Below are positions 26,001 to 36,702 of a stretch of DNA of 64,000 nucleotides, piece by piece. Position 1 is the stretch's first letter; each line of letters starts with the position of its first letter. The DNA is taken from assembly GCA_013365365.1 (NCBI GenBank), contig JABVXU010000002.1:62001-126000 (forward strand), given 5' to 3'. A program made the position numbers and the translations under genes. A model generated the notes under the pieces. That model searched no databases, was not told the origin of the DNA, and saw nothing but the letters and a program-made list of their open reading frames with translations. The DNA comes from Cruorifilaria tuberocauda. Its lineage: Eukaryota > Nematoda > Chromadorea > Rhabditida > Onchocercidae.

Positions 26001-27918
26001 GATGTGAAATTTAATATCATATCACATTGTCACCGTTCATAATTTTGTTTGCTTTGTCTGATTTGCGCACTTTTGCATGCAGGAATTCTGCACTTGTTCC
26101 TTGTAAAAAAACGCGACACATATGATGGCAAAGCTATTATTTGGAAATATTTTGGTCATTTAGACATGAAACAAATATTGTTTAGGGGTCAAAAGAATGG
26201 AGGAATATATAGGATAAGCTAACCTCAGATGACCCTAAGGGTCATGAATCAATAATTTAAAATTATTTTTCTTGTGCTGCTGTGCAGATATATACAAATG
26301 TTCATCTTGTGTTTTTCATTTCTGAATTTTTATTTGTCGCACCGTATTTCTGCATTTTGTGTACATGCACCATTGAGTTTAACTACTAATTAAATTTTAA
26401 AGTTTTCGGTTTAATTTATATTACATGCTGGATTTATTTCAATGATTTCAGATTGATTTGACTTAATAAGAATGGAAATTTTTGAGATTTAAATCGAAAA
26501 AAATTATGAATTTACAAATTTTCCTTCATTAATGCAAATTAAATACTGTAAAAAAGGTATCATTGCTTTCTGAATCATTTCTCCGATAATTAGCAATTCC
26601 ATGTTCGTACGAAAAATAGTTACGACTGCAAAAGAAAATAAAATTGGTTTGTTCATGCATGCCTTGTCTTCCTCCTCTCACCTGTTCATATCCTCAGGCA
26701 CATATTGATATGCGAAATTTGATTTACCAAGTGAGCCAAACATCGTATTTCATGTTTATACTGTTATTTTTTACAAAAATGATCTCTTTTATTGAGCCTA
26801 TTTCAAATCAGTACTATTTTAGATTGGTCGTTCATTTAAAGCCTATCAGTTCATTAATCAATCATTTATAATTAATAGATCATACAATTTCTATTGAAGA
26901 ATTAATGCGCAATGAAATTCTGTATTTTCTATGTCAAATTTATTAGCTCATCTTAACTTTTTCTTCATCAAGTAAAAGGTTGTTTCATATTTAGGCTATT
27001 CCTCAATTCTGGATGATCAACCTTGCAGTTCCTGTGATGAATTAACACTTATCAATAAGTGCTGTGAATTGCAACAAAATGGTAATGGAAATATATGTTC
27101 ATGCATATTTTAGTACATATTATTCATAAAATATAGCTTCATCGAATAATTTCATACTATTCGTGCTGTCTCAGGATCAGGAACAAGTCCGGATTCCAGA
27201 AGTAATTCGGTGCATTGTTCTCGAGCATTCATGAAAAATACTTTCCGTGCCGAATATTCATCATTGCGACGTACTGTTCCATTCAATGAACGATCCATTG
27301 ATGTTATCAGTTTGAATGGTAATAACTTCTGTACTAATAGCTGTTGAAATTAATTAAAAAATCTTCTGTTCTTTAGGTTCTGAACGTGGCGTAGACGTAC
27401 CCTCATCAATTCATATCCTACCACCACGTCCACCATCTCGATCAAATTCAGCCGGTCGATCACCATACAATCGATTACCTCCTCCAAAATATCAGCCAAA
27501 AAATTTCACCAAACAACCATCAGCTATTGTAGTTAGCAATAAACCACCACCGCCACCATATAAGGGACGAGTTATGGTAACATCTCATTTACATCATCGA
27601 AAAAATAAAATCATATATGATTTATATTATTATCATTTCTTTATACAAAACTTGAAACGATCAAAATGATTTAATTCATTTCCGGATTTCCAGCCGCCCA
27701 AAAAACGAACTATCGAAGTTTCACCGAAAGAAACATCAAAACCTAAATTAGAGCATAACGAATCCGATCGATGTCCAGAAGATGGAAAAGGAAGTGCCAT
27801 CAGTGATAAAGGGGAGCGGAACGAGAAGACAATAAGCATCTATGAGAATGTTGATCGCGGTGATGTATCTCCCGGTTCAGAAATTGGTACCGTCTGGTAC
27901 GAGTATGGATGTGTTTGA
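5026..27918 (+). CDS. grdn-1: Girdin/Daple family (CCDC88) Hook-domain coiled-coil scaffold
   Basis: Exons, joined by compatible phases: 5026-5111, 5321-5449, 5900-6017, 9363-9432, 13746-13888, 14757-14909, 15168-15258, 15360-15453, 16387-16540, 16776-16862, 17261-17419, 17565-17797, 18107-18254, 18641-18760, 18959-19183, 19580-19741, 20059-20378, 21981-22059, 22169-22276, 23129-23197, 23276-23362, 23552-23689, 23815-23960, 24049-24229, 24480-24629, 24766-24939, 25175-25651, 26995-27081, 27175-27318, 27377-27576, 27694-27918. About 1,585 residues. The N-terminus is a Hook-type domain with [10 protein letters not shown] and ERIKRME, as in vertebrate Girdin/Daple. A long coiled coil follows ([15 protein letters not shown], then [15 protein letters not shown] near its end), then a Ser/Pro-rich tail ending WYEYGCV. 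The start ATG has an in-frame stop directly upstream. Family members act at the cell cortex and at centrosomes or ciliary bases, binding G proteins, Dishevelled, actin or microtubules. The joint between 25175-25651 and 26995 does not match in phase, so an exon or a different donor is missing there. The symbol follows the C. elegans orthologue. Confidence 0.9.
8089..8128. repeat. (CA)n-rich microsatellite, imperfect
   Basis: Alternating CA with interspersed CG and TG steps inside the third intron of the Girdin gene. The minus-strand open frame here simply reads the repeat as Val/Cys/Ala. Confidence 0.85.
9836..9846. repeat. Short (CG)n tract
   Basis: Eleven bases of alternating C and G, within strongly AT-rich intron DNA. 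A run of this kind is unusual against the local composition and could adopt Z-form DNA. Confidence 0.7.
10161..10203. repeat. GA-rich purine tract
   Basis: Imperfect (GA)n with AAAG interruptions in the large 9433-13745 Girdin intron. Confidence 0.85.
12169..12270 (+). other. Intronic GC-richer island with 33-codon open frame
   Basis: Within the 4.3 kb Girdin intron an ATG at 12169 opens a 33-residue frame ending at TAA 12268-12270, clearly more GC-rich than its surroundings. No available donor inside it gives the phase needed by the next Girdin exon (13746), so an alternative first exon is not directly supported. Near the end an imperfect hairpin (CCGT-TGTT-ACGG core) occurs. It could be a small ORF, an unrecognised exon or a structured non-coding element; no function is claimed. 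Confidence 0.2.
12933..12963. repeat. GA-rich purine tract
   Basis: Second imperfect (GA)n tract in the same intron, about 2.8 kb after the first and on the same strand. Confidence 0.85.
15168..24939 (+). other. grdn-1: grdn-1 exons 7-26: coiled-coil rod
   Basis: Twenty exons rich in Glu, Lys, Gln and Leu heptads, with almost no Pro. Recognisable anchors are [15 protein letters not shown] (16776 exon), matching the Girdin VDKLESEVSRYKERL block, and [19 protein letters not shown] (24480 exon), matching the conserved end of the rod. This part mediates dimerisation in family members. One intron (22060-22168) appears to start with GC rather than GT. Confidence 0.85.
22632..22694. repeat. Two adjacent short perfect hairpins in intron
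   Basis: TCGGG-AAA-CCCGA at 22632-22644 and ATTTCC-TAACA-GGAAAT at 22678-22694, 34 bp apart in the 22277-23128 Girdin intron. The arms are perfect, but each is only 5-6 bp. Confidence 0.5.
25175..27918 (+). other. grdn-1: grdn-1 C-terminal tail: Ser/Asn-rich, Pro-rich, PDZ ligand
   Basis: The tail begins with a Ser/Asn-rich segment (25175-25651) that includes KTGSPG at 25466-25483. Then come Pro-rich stretches ([10 protein letters not shown] and [11 protein letters not shown], 27377-27576) typical of SH3 ligands. The end is acidic/polar and terminates in YGCV with stop TGA at 27916-27918. In Daple the terminal Gly-Cys-Val binds the Dishevelled PDZ domain. The first exon can alternatively read to a stop at 25658-25660, giving a short form without Pro-rich or PDZ parts. 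Confidence 0.8.
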
Positions 27919-29218
27919 GAGTTCCTGGTAATTTGAACGGATTAAGGATGACCAGTTATACACCTATCAGTGATCTACATTTAGATTTTTATTTGAATTT
28001 TAACAGCTTTTTAATTCCTTAAATTTTAATTTGAATCCTAAAAATATTAGAGTGGATGGGAAGCTGAGTGAATTGAGTTTTTATAATTTGCTTTTTCCTC
28101 CAAAAATATTTTTTAGATTTATTACTATTTAATTTATTTGTTACAATATTTAACTGTTTACTTCTGCAAAATTTTGTTCCATTTAAACTAGAAGATTTCT
28201 TTAAAGTTTCCTGACGTGTAATTAATATTAAAGAAAGTTTAATTTGTATGTCCAAAGTTAGCAGCTTAAGATTTGTTAAGTAGTTGATTCCGGTCGGATT
28301 TGTAAATACTGAATTTTCTTGTTTCATCTTCAGTACGATTCCAATTATAATTTGCATAATGAAAAGTGAATGATTCATGTACTGTACATATATGTTTTAT
28401 CATATCACATAACGCAATTTTCAGCATGCGATTATCAAAAACTCTGCAAAGTAATAATTTTGAAAGAAAAAGGGAAACTGAGAATAAGATAACTTAAGGG
28501 TTTTTATTTCCTATTCCGTTCTTAATATTGTTTTGTGATCCTAGAAATTCTTGATATTGCTCCTTTAACAATGCTGCAATAGCAGTAATCTGCTGTTAAC
28601 ATATAAAATTTCATTTTAATTACACTTTTTTAATTTTTGTTGTGAGACGGATGTAGAAATGAAGTCAAATTTTAACAATCGAGCAACGAAATAAAATAAT
28701 GCAAGAGATTTGGATTAACTTTAATAGAATGTAGGATACGAAAGATGAAGCAACCTGACAGCTTACTTAATCTATCAGATCTAAATCATTGATCTAATCA
28801 GCGTGTGTGATGAAAATGAACCTAGCTTACTTAATCTAGGACAGGGCGGTTAAATTGCTATTAACATGTCAATTAATCTGTATTCTTTTACTTTCTAACA
28901 TTTGATCCAAATATTTAATCATATATGTGATAGGTTAATATTCGAGTCGATAAGGAGCAATTCTGCAATTAGGTGTTCTTGAGATTTCAGATTCCGAAGT
29001 TTGTGGACAAAAAACCTTATTTTGCTGAAAAATAAGAGAAAATCAACGTAGATTGACTTGTGAAGATTTTAACTCAATTTGAAATATTTTAAAACAGTTC
29101 GTTCCTTCAAAAATTGCTACCGGATTTGAAATGAATTCATTAAACGGCGAAACGAAGTAACAAAATGACAAGAATAAAACAATAATAAAGAATTATACTA
29201 ATTTGTACAAAAATTATT
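27919..29218. other. Convergent intergenic spacer
   Basis: 1.3 kb between the Girdin stop and the tetraspanin stop, holding both 3' UTRs. The first plus-strand AATAAA noticed after Girdin is near 28690, so its 3' UTR may be long or may use a variant signal. On the minus strand AATAAA overlaps the tetraspanin stop codon. A 119-codon minus-strand frame at 28019-28378 is low-complexity and not taken as a gene. Confidence 0.55.
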
Positions 29219-30755
29219 TTATTGATTGTAAACAAAAACCTTTAATTTTTGAGTGTCATACCAATCTTCACGTTGTCTAAAAATTTGATTTTGCAGAATA
29301 CAAGCAAAAAAAAGAGAAAATAATTGAATGATAAGGAAGATGAGGAGCGCAGGTGCAATGTACAGCACATTGGTGATCAGGAATTCCCTGATCACCTCGA
29401 TACAGCCCTGTTGATGAATGTGTTCTTGCAGAAACGGGCCTTTCCTATCAAGCGCTTCAGCCGACGGAGTACGAGCATTCCAGCCACAGTACGTGTTGAA
29501 AAGTGAAGAACTCGTCGATTTCGTCTCTTTGCAACACGAAAATGGCACGCCGCCAGCTTCTAATGAACCATACTTTTTTAACACACTTTTATCACTGAAA
29601 TTTGATGCGTTGAAATGTAAATTTATTGATGGATGAATGAATTTTTGAGCAAGCCAAGAAATCTTGCCTTATTGTTTGATTGAAAGAAAGAGACCTTCCA
29701 TCAATTTAAACTTTTTTTGCAAATAATACTAGTAATGATCCTTTAGGAAAAGTTGTATCATATCTTGACATTGTTAAAAAATATCAACACCCGGATAAGT
29801 TCATTTTGATTTTGTCCTCAAATCATTAAAGATATGATAAAACAACAGTGAGTGCAATAAAATGATAAAAAATTCTCACAGATGTATACCTGAAATAGAT
29901 ATTATCATTCCATTCGTGAGGTGAACGTGCACCACAACATTTGAAATTAATTTGTATCCAATCAACTGATAGTTGCAAATCTGGTTCATCACGGTACAGC
30001 ATAATGGTATCTTCGATTATTATCTCGATTACATTCAGTAATGCACGACCGTTGAATATTGCCATTATAATTAGCATGAAATAGGTTATTACCACAAAAC
30101 CCAGCATGCATTCATAAATCATCAAATAGAAACAGTTGTCTCGTAAACTTCCTGAAGTATTATAAAATAATTGCGATTGGAAGTATTCAACTTACCATTT
30201 ACTCTTAAAAGTAAAACAAAAGTTAGCCGCTGATAGGTTGATTTCTCAAGAATCAAATCACTGCTAAATATTACGGAGCTTTGTGATTACTTACTCTATC
30301 TTTTACTTTTTTTCGATGTCTAAAAGGATTTTGAGAAGGATTGAAGATCTTTTCTCTTACTCTTTATCTTGTTACTAACCAACAGCTCCACAGAAGCTGA
30401 TTGTCATGATAATGACAGCGGTAAAAATGATGATAACTGTTGGCTCAAAGAAGAGAACAGTATTTTTGGGATCAAATTTCTTCAAATTGAACAATAGTCC
30501 AGATTTAGTTGCTTGCGCCCAAAAGCCAAGTGTAAATAAACCGAGAGAAAATACAAGAAGGAGATAGCTAAACGTGAAAATACTGTATTTCAAGCATTTA
30601 TTCACCCTTGATGACATCACGAAATCTTCATCTCTCTCCACTTTTAATACTATATTTTTTCCACCGATAACTAATTTAGTGGATGAATTATCAGCACTGT
30701 GATCGCCACTGCCAATGTTATCATTTGTTTTGATACCTTTCCATAAACTACCCAT
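29219..30755 (-). CDS. Tetraspanin
   Basis: Three exons on the minus strand: 30755-30380, 30151-29890, 29594-29219. Phases match at both joints and the total is 1,014 bp (337 residues). A cytosolic N-terminus of about 60 residues precedes TM1 (YLLLVFSLGLFTLGFWA); TM2 is IIIFTAVIIMTISFCG and TM3 FVVITYFMLIIMAIF. The large extracellular loop carries the diagnostic CCG, then PFSCC, YC and GC (six cysteines), and TM4 is near LLIFLIIQLFSLFFACIL. Tetraspanins organise membrane microdomains with integrins and other partners at the plasma membrane or in endosomes. Which C. elegans tsp gene it matches cannot be told by eye. It is convergent with Girdin and divergent from the hydrolase. Confidence 0.93.
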
Positions 30756-31905
30756 TTGAAGAAAGCATTTAATTTGGAATGCTTTTAACTTTCATTGTTA
30801 GCAACATTTATACTGCAACATTGATTATGCAAATTTTTGCACTTAATTGATAGCTTAATTTCGGTTTCTTCCAAAGACGTAATCATTAAATAAATATGAG
30901 AATTTTTTAACTCATGCTTTAATTGATTGATTGTGTAATTAAGCTTAGAAGTTGAAATGATTCTATTAACGATTGCTCAGATTCGAGCTAAACATCACTT
31001 ACGCTACAAAAGTATAACATTGAGAAGTTTTAGAATTCAACAAATGTTATCAATGAAATAGCCTACAACACTGCTAATTTTAAATGAGAGAATGGATCAT
31101 TTATCGATTTGAGACAGAAAACCTTTGTATGGCAGGCTTATTTTCCTTCTCTCTCTTCTCTCAGAAAGGTATTTACCTGTTTAGTAAAGGTAAATGAAAG
31201 GGAAGAGTGATAAGAATGATTACTTTCGTTGCAATGAAATCACTGATTGCAGAAGAAAAAGGCAAAATGAAATGGCAATTTCCTTTGTTTTTGCTAACTC
31301 TCATCGAAATTGTTGAATGAATAGCCAACATGGCGGCGAATTCCTTTGATATTTTCAACTGCATTAGCTAAATCAGTTCATTCCTGAATTGATAACCCCA
31401 TCCTCATTGATTTCATCAAATCAACGGAGAGAAAGACAAGAGCATTTATGATACAATCACTCCTCTTATCACTGATAATCCATCCTCACTGATATGATAT
31501 CACCAGCTGAAACAGTTCTTATCACAGTTCCCATCATTAAATGTGCACTAATAGCAGGCTAGTTTTCATGCTCAATTTGCATATCGCCACATTAACCGAA
31601 GACAAAAGATATTAGCACAGTGGCGGTAAAGATATAAGGAGCGGAAGAAAGAAGAGAATGCCGAAAAAACGTGCATGTCTGTTAGAACGACATTGAAGAA
31701 TGAAGGAATTACTTAGAGAGTGTGCAATTTGGGAGAGACAGACGTATAAAGTGGTAATTTAGAGAAAGATTCGAGGGAGGGTTATTGTAGCAATTCTTTG
31801 ATGTTACCGACAACTTTTCAGATTAAGAAATCCTGAAGAACTCGTGAAGGGGCGTGAATATGCTTGAGGAGTGGAATGAAGATAGAAGGATTGTCTTTCT
31901 GCTCT

Positions 31906-31925
31906 TCCGGAAAGATCATTCCGGA
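31906..31925. repeat. Inverted repeat TCCGGAA-N6-TTCCGGA
   Basis: Perfect 7-bp arms around AGATCA. It contains TTCnnGAA, the tail-to-tail half of a heat-shock element, and GGAA cores as bound by ETS factors. The function is inferred only from position in the divergent promoter. Confidence 0.5.
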
Positions 31926-32081
31926 TAACGCCGGAGTAGGAATACCAGAATGTTTCTGGTAACTTCGAGAAATACTTTCTAAAAGTGTGTTTAGATTGAA
32001 TCAGCTGAAATGAGCCACTAAAGAATCTAAAAGCCGAAGTTGAAATTCTTCTAGCGGAAAATTTGCAGATCGTTCCGGATA
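31914..32081. repeat. Direct repeat pair GATC(A/G)TTCCGGATA
   Basis: Copies at 31914-31927 and 32068-32081 match at 13 of 14 positions, 154 bp apart and just upstream of the hydrolase gene. Confidence 0.55.
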
Positions 32082-32144
32082 TTCATCAGGAATTCGATTT
32101 ATTCCTTTTTAATATCTGTAAAACCTTGCATGCTGAATGCGCTT

Positions 32145-35100
32145 ATGGCATCCTTTGCGCCATCGCTTTTCTTGTTTTTCTTTCATCTCATAAATAATTG
32201 GCCAAAACTTGCCGTTTATATTTTCAATCATTCGGTATGATTTCCATTTTAATAATTTGCATGGAAATTTTACGCTTTTTTAAAATTCTACTTTCACAAA
32301 TTTTTTAGAGACAATCAAATAGCGTTTTTTGAGATGAAAGTACCATCGATTATTTGATTATCTGTTTTCTGTTTTCATTTCTGAACTATTTGGGATTGTC
32401 TTTCTTATAAGATATTCCAGAAAAATGATATTTTGCTAGCATTCTCTTTAATTTTTTTACTTTAACTTTATTAACTTCTTAATTTTTGCATAAAATTTCA
32501 CTCAGCTTTTCCTTAGAAATATTTACAGTTTTGTTTGGACATCTATTTAAAATATCATTCATCAGTATTATGATGAAATGTTGATGATTAATTTTGCAAT
32601 GTTTACAACGACAGTTGTGATCTTTAATGATAATTGCAATAGACAAATGACCTTTTCTGTGATCATTCAGGCGTCTTAATGTCTATTCAACCTCTTTTCT
32701 TTACGTACGGAATAATCTCTTTTAAAAACAGAGCATAATTGCTTTCAGATAATTTACAGCATAAATGCAATCCAGAAGTTTATTTCCCGTCCGAAAAAGT
32801 GAAGCAATTTTCTTTATCCGCCTGTCATATGTTTACAATCGATAAAATCATTCATGCAAAATTTGTCATTCGAAATAGAACAATCTTCTATATCACATCC
32901 TTTTTTAAATTGAAAATTATACTTAGCAAGATTTAATTTCTGTAAGCATCCAATTGAAGATATTTTAGACCAGCTCATCTTTGGATGAATTTATTGAAAT
33001 CAAATGGAATCGACCTGGAAAGGTAAAATCTAACGGCAAAGGTGATATTTTTGCGAATTCGGTCACAGATTTTCGAAAATATTATGGTTTGGTGCATTTG
33101 TCAGCTTGTTCAAGTTTGTTGCGAGCATGGCAGAATAGAACAGTTCAAATTTTCGAGTGGACAATTTCGGAGCAGTACAACGGACAACATTTTTGTTGGA
33201 CCACGCACGAATGTCAGACGTCTTGGCTAGCGCCACAGCAAGTACTGAATATTGTTTTCTTCTTTTTAGTATTTTTCACTCTATGAGTTCCTGATTCTTC
33301 AAAGAGTGTTTCTTTTTTGCTTACTATTCATCCCATTATCATCATCATTATCATGATTTATCTGAGATGATCACGTATTTTACAGACAAAATATGTCGTG
33401 AAGGTGTCGGTGAAATTCATGGATCATAAAATTCTTCATGGAGAAGTGAGGATTAGAATTCTTGACTACTGGGTTGGAGTAATCGGTGATTCATTTGCTT
33501 CTGGAGAGGGTAATCCGGATGTTCCGGTTAATGCACTCGAAAAAACAATGGCAAAATGGCTTTCGAGTTCGTGTATTTCGTGTACTCATGTAGTCCTTTA
33601 CACTTTAATATTTAATATTATAGGAAAAAAATTTTCTGCTTGAGATTGTCTGAGAACTGAATGAAATTGAGGAGAGAAGTTTGGAGCATTGTAAGCTGGA
33701 CGAGGCTTACATCCATCTAGAAATGAGAAAGAATTGAATTGCAACGCAGAGAATGATATTAGCATCTATCTTGAATGTTTCTCCTTCCAATTTCAATTCC
33801 TTTAACTATTAATCTGATTGTCGCCTCACTATTCCCTCATCGTATTTTATGCAGGAACTTATTGTTTCTTATTCATTATTATGCTATTTGGAAAACCGAT
33901 TAAGCAGCGGCTCCTTTGAACCATTCTTTTAATACATCCCAAGCTAGTGCTTAAATCCGGCTTCCCCTAACTAACTGGTTGGATACAGTTGGGAATGACT
34001 TAGTGATCATATTAGATCGGATGAAATGTTGCTTACTTGACAGGAACTAGTAAATTGCGGTAACATCAAAGGATTCAGTTAACACATAAGTGAACACGCG
34101 AAGTTACGAAAAATCCCCCGCTGCTTTCACGCGTTAAATACTTTGCTCGGAAAAAAGAATAAAATCGGAAACGATCGCATAACATTTAAGGAAAAGAGCA
34201 AAAAGGAAATATCGTTGCAGAAAACGAAAGAAAAAGATTTAAGTTGCAAAAGACGCATTTTCTCGAATCAATCATTTCCGCTAATCGATAAAACAAAACA
34301 ATCATTAATGGTAACAAGCGAGATGCTATCGTTAATGTATGAGAATTGAATAGATAAATCACAGGAAGAAATTGGATGAATAGAAATACAATTAAATATT
34401 TAAGGATGAAAATCAAAAAATGAAGTCAACTTCCACCGAATCTTTTTTCAAAATTTTAAAGTAAAAGTACAAAGAGGAGTGAACAAATTAATTAGCAATA
34501 TTTTACGTTACAGATCGTTGTCATCGAAGCTCTCGATCTTGGGCCTATAAAGTATATGAATGGGTGAGCGGTAGAGTCGTGGAAGAGAGTGCGGTACATT
34601 TCACCTATCTACCGTGTACTGGTGCATCTGTCGATAATGGAATTTTGGTTTTTTTTAATAATACGTCACAAATCAATGTATTGGAACAGATTACACGTAT
34701 AAGGTTACTAACACATTTTTCCTTCTTTCTAAATAAATTCAAAGTTTGAAAAAATCCATTTATCGGTTTTTGTTAACAACTCTGCAGGAAAAGAACACAA
34801 GCAGCCACTTGCAATGCGGTAAGCGGAAATAACTGTACTAAACTTTGAATTTATTGCAAATTACAAGAAGTAAGAAACTTAAATGATCTTTTAGAGGTGC
34901 CGGTCCAGATTTGCTGATGATGTCGGTTGGCGGTAATGATATTGGATATTCAGAAATACTGTCAACTTTAATTGGAGGTCCAATAGGTTCATTGTTCTCC
35001 ACCATCGATATGCGTTTCTTTTACACATCCTATCAGCTTGATCGTGTTGCCAAGGCTATTCAAAAATTAAAACCTAATCAGGTTACTCTTGAATTTTGAA

Positions 35101-36272
35101 ATAATACGATCAGTTCAAAAATTGGAGATATCTAATATCTTTTACAAAGTTATTTGCAACGTCTCTTTTAAAATCTTTGATTTATTTATTTCTAATCATA
35201 TTCAACATTTTGTAATCGATAGAATTACAATTATTAACAACTGCGGAATTTTAATTATAATATTCAGGTTGTCATACCACATTACTTTGATCTCACACGC
35301 AACGAACGTGGCGTGGTAGACGCAGATTGCGCTGACATGCGACAAGTATAATTTTATTACTTAATATATAACATGAAGTAATGTGTAACAAGTTTGATAG
35401 AAATTTATTGTAGTTAGTAGCGTAGAATTGATTGTTTTATAATAATTCAAAGTTTTCACTATGGAAGAAATTTTAGTAGAAGTAAAAAGAAATTTGCATG
35501 AAATTCCTTTTCCCATTCAACTCTTGAATTTCTTAGTTTAAAAGAGAAAATAATGAAGCATTTCTTATTCCTTTAATTATTTAAATCGAGAATAATTTAT
35601 GCTGAAAATATCTATGTAACTCATAGATAAGCACTGAGAATCTGATGCTGGCAGAGAAAAAGATTTTGCAACGAATTAATGGATTGATAACCAAAAAATC
35701 TAAGCAATACGGTTGGACAGCGATTGAAGGTGTCACTGAGTTATTCCGATCACGTGGTTGTTGTTCAACCAATTCACTCATCAGGTAAATTTATCCTATT
35801 ATTTCATTTTAACACGCTTTCATTTAATTCATGTTGCTGTGGTGATAACAGTCAAATGATTCTGCTGATAATTTTCTTTCCAAAACACTTTCACTTTCGT
35901 TTTTACTTGTATTACTATTAACAAATAGTCTTCTATTAATCTTATTTGAACTAGTTGTAATTTGTTCTGTAAATTATTCAAAAGCAAAACATTCGTAAGT
36001 TATTTTCACTCGAATAATATTTCCAAAAACTTAGAAAGTTAATTTAAAGTTCATAAAATATCGAAATCATTGTGTCCTAATTAACATTATATTGAATTAT
36101 TCAATGCGAGAAGGAATCACCTGTAAAACGATGCAATGAATTAAATTTTAGAAGCATACGAGACTCAATTCAATTGCAAGGTAACAGTTTTGGAGCATTC
36201 CACCCTATCGAAGAAGCTCATCAACAGATTGCTGATTTAATTGTTAAGCAAATACAGCAATTTCGTAATTAA
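32145..36272 (+). CDS. Secreted-type GDSL/SGNH hydrolase (lipase/esterase family)
   Basis: Preferred exons: 32145-32234, 32760-32798, 32969-33022, 33105-33212, 33386-33566, 34514-34696, 34788-34818, 34895-35081, 35268-35345, 35627-35784, 36152-36272; total 1,230 bp, 409 residues. The first four are inferred from phase and open frame. The first encodes a hydrophobic, signal-like start (MASFAPSLFLFFFHLI); the rest are well supported. Block I with the nucleophile is GDSFASGEGNPD (33386 exon), block III is SVGGNDIGY (34895 exon), block V is AFHPIEEAH (last exon), and CHRSSRSW is also typical of this subfamily. The residue three before the catalytic His is Gly, not the usual Asp. AATAAA at 36312-36317 lies 40 bp after the stop. 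Expected activity is ester or lipid hydrolysis outside the cell or in lysosomes; the substrate is unknown. Confidence 0.85.
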
Positions 36273-36311
36273 CTGACATTTATTTTTATTTTTCGAAATT
36301 TTAATCAATGA

Positions 36312-36317
36312 AATAAA
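36312..36317 (+). terminator. Poly(A) signal AATAAA of the GDSL hydrolase
   Basis: Canonical AATAAA 40 bp after the TAA stop at 36270-36272. Confidence 0.6.
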
Positions 36318-36657
36318 TGGAAATGTTTATGAAATGACGAAAAGGAAGTCTCTTTACTACTTCTTTAACATTTTCATAAATTACTATTAGAGAAACGATG
36401 AACAATAAACTAAAATCTTATCGATTGATGCTTAAATTATCTTACCAATCTAATACATGTGCTTACTTCCATTTACTTCACATTTATTAATATTTAGCCT
36501 TCAAAGCTTTATGTAAAATAGATATCCACTTTTTTAACTTCTTTTTTTATCAAGTTAATCTTAATCAATTACAAATTGGCAGATTAATCTGAATTGCCTG
36601 AAAGAAACTGAAAATTTTTTACGCATACTTCAAGCAATGCACTTATTTTTTCTTTTT

Positions 36658-36702
36658 TCGAAGAAGCCTATCAACAGATTACTGATTTAATTGTTAAGCA
36701 AT
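36658..36702 (+). pseudogene. Partial duplicate of the hydrolase terminal exon
   Basis: About 44 bp, beginning TCGAAGAAG, repeat the part of the last hydrolase exon (near 36213-36252) that encodes EEAHQQIADLIVKQ, with only a few substitutions. The catalytic His stretch upstream is absent. The copy sits about 450 bp downstream of the original and beyond the poly(A) signal, so it is a relic of local duplication. Confidence 0.75.

Larger units (their letters stand above)
30756..32144. promoter_or_regulatory. Divergent promoter spacer between tetraspanin and hydrolase
   Basis: 1.4 kb separates the tetraspanin start (minus) from the proposed hydrolase start (plus). Its right half (about 31600-32100) is more GC-rich than typical spacer. 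It holds the palindrome TTCCGGAA (31905-31912), inverted arms TCCGGAA/TTCCGGA (31906-31912 and 31919-31925) and a 14-bp near-repeat. No TATA box could be singled out from the AT-rich background. Confidence 0.4.

Noticed and set aside
26698..26730. Possible 33-bp micro-exon in the Girdin tail (acceptor CAG, donor GTGAGC)
   Set aside because: Good splice sites, but its length is a multiple of three and so does not solve the phase mismatch; kept out of the model.
28019..28378. 119-codon minus-strand open frame between Girdin and the tetraspanin
   Set aside because: Rich in Lys, Asn, Ile and Leu, as expected from AT-rich DNA; no domain or splice context, and it lies in the likely Girdin 3' UTR.
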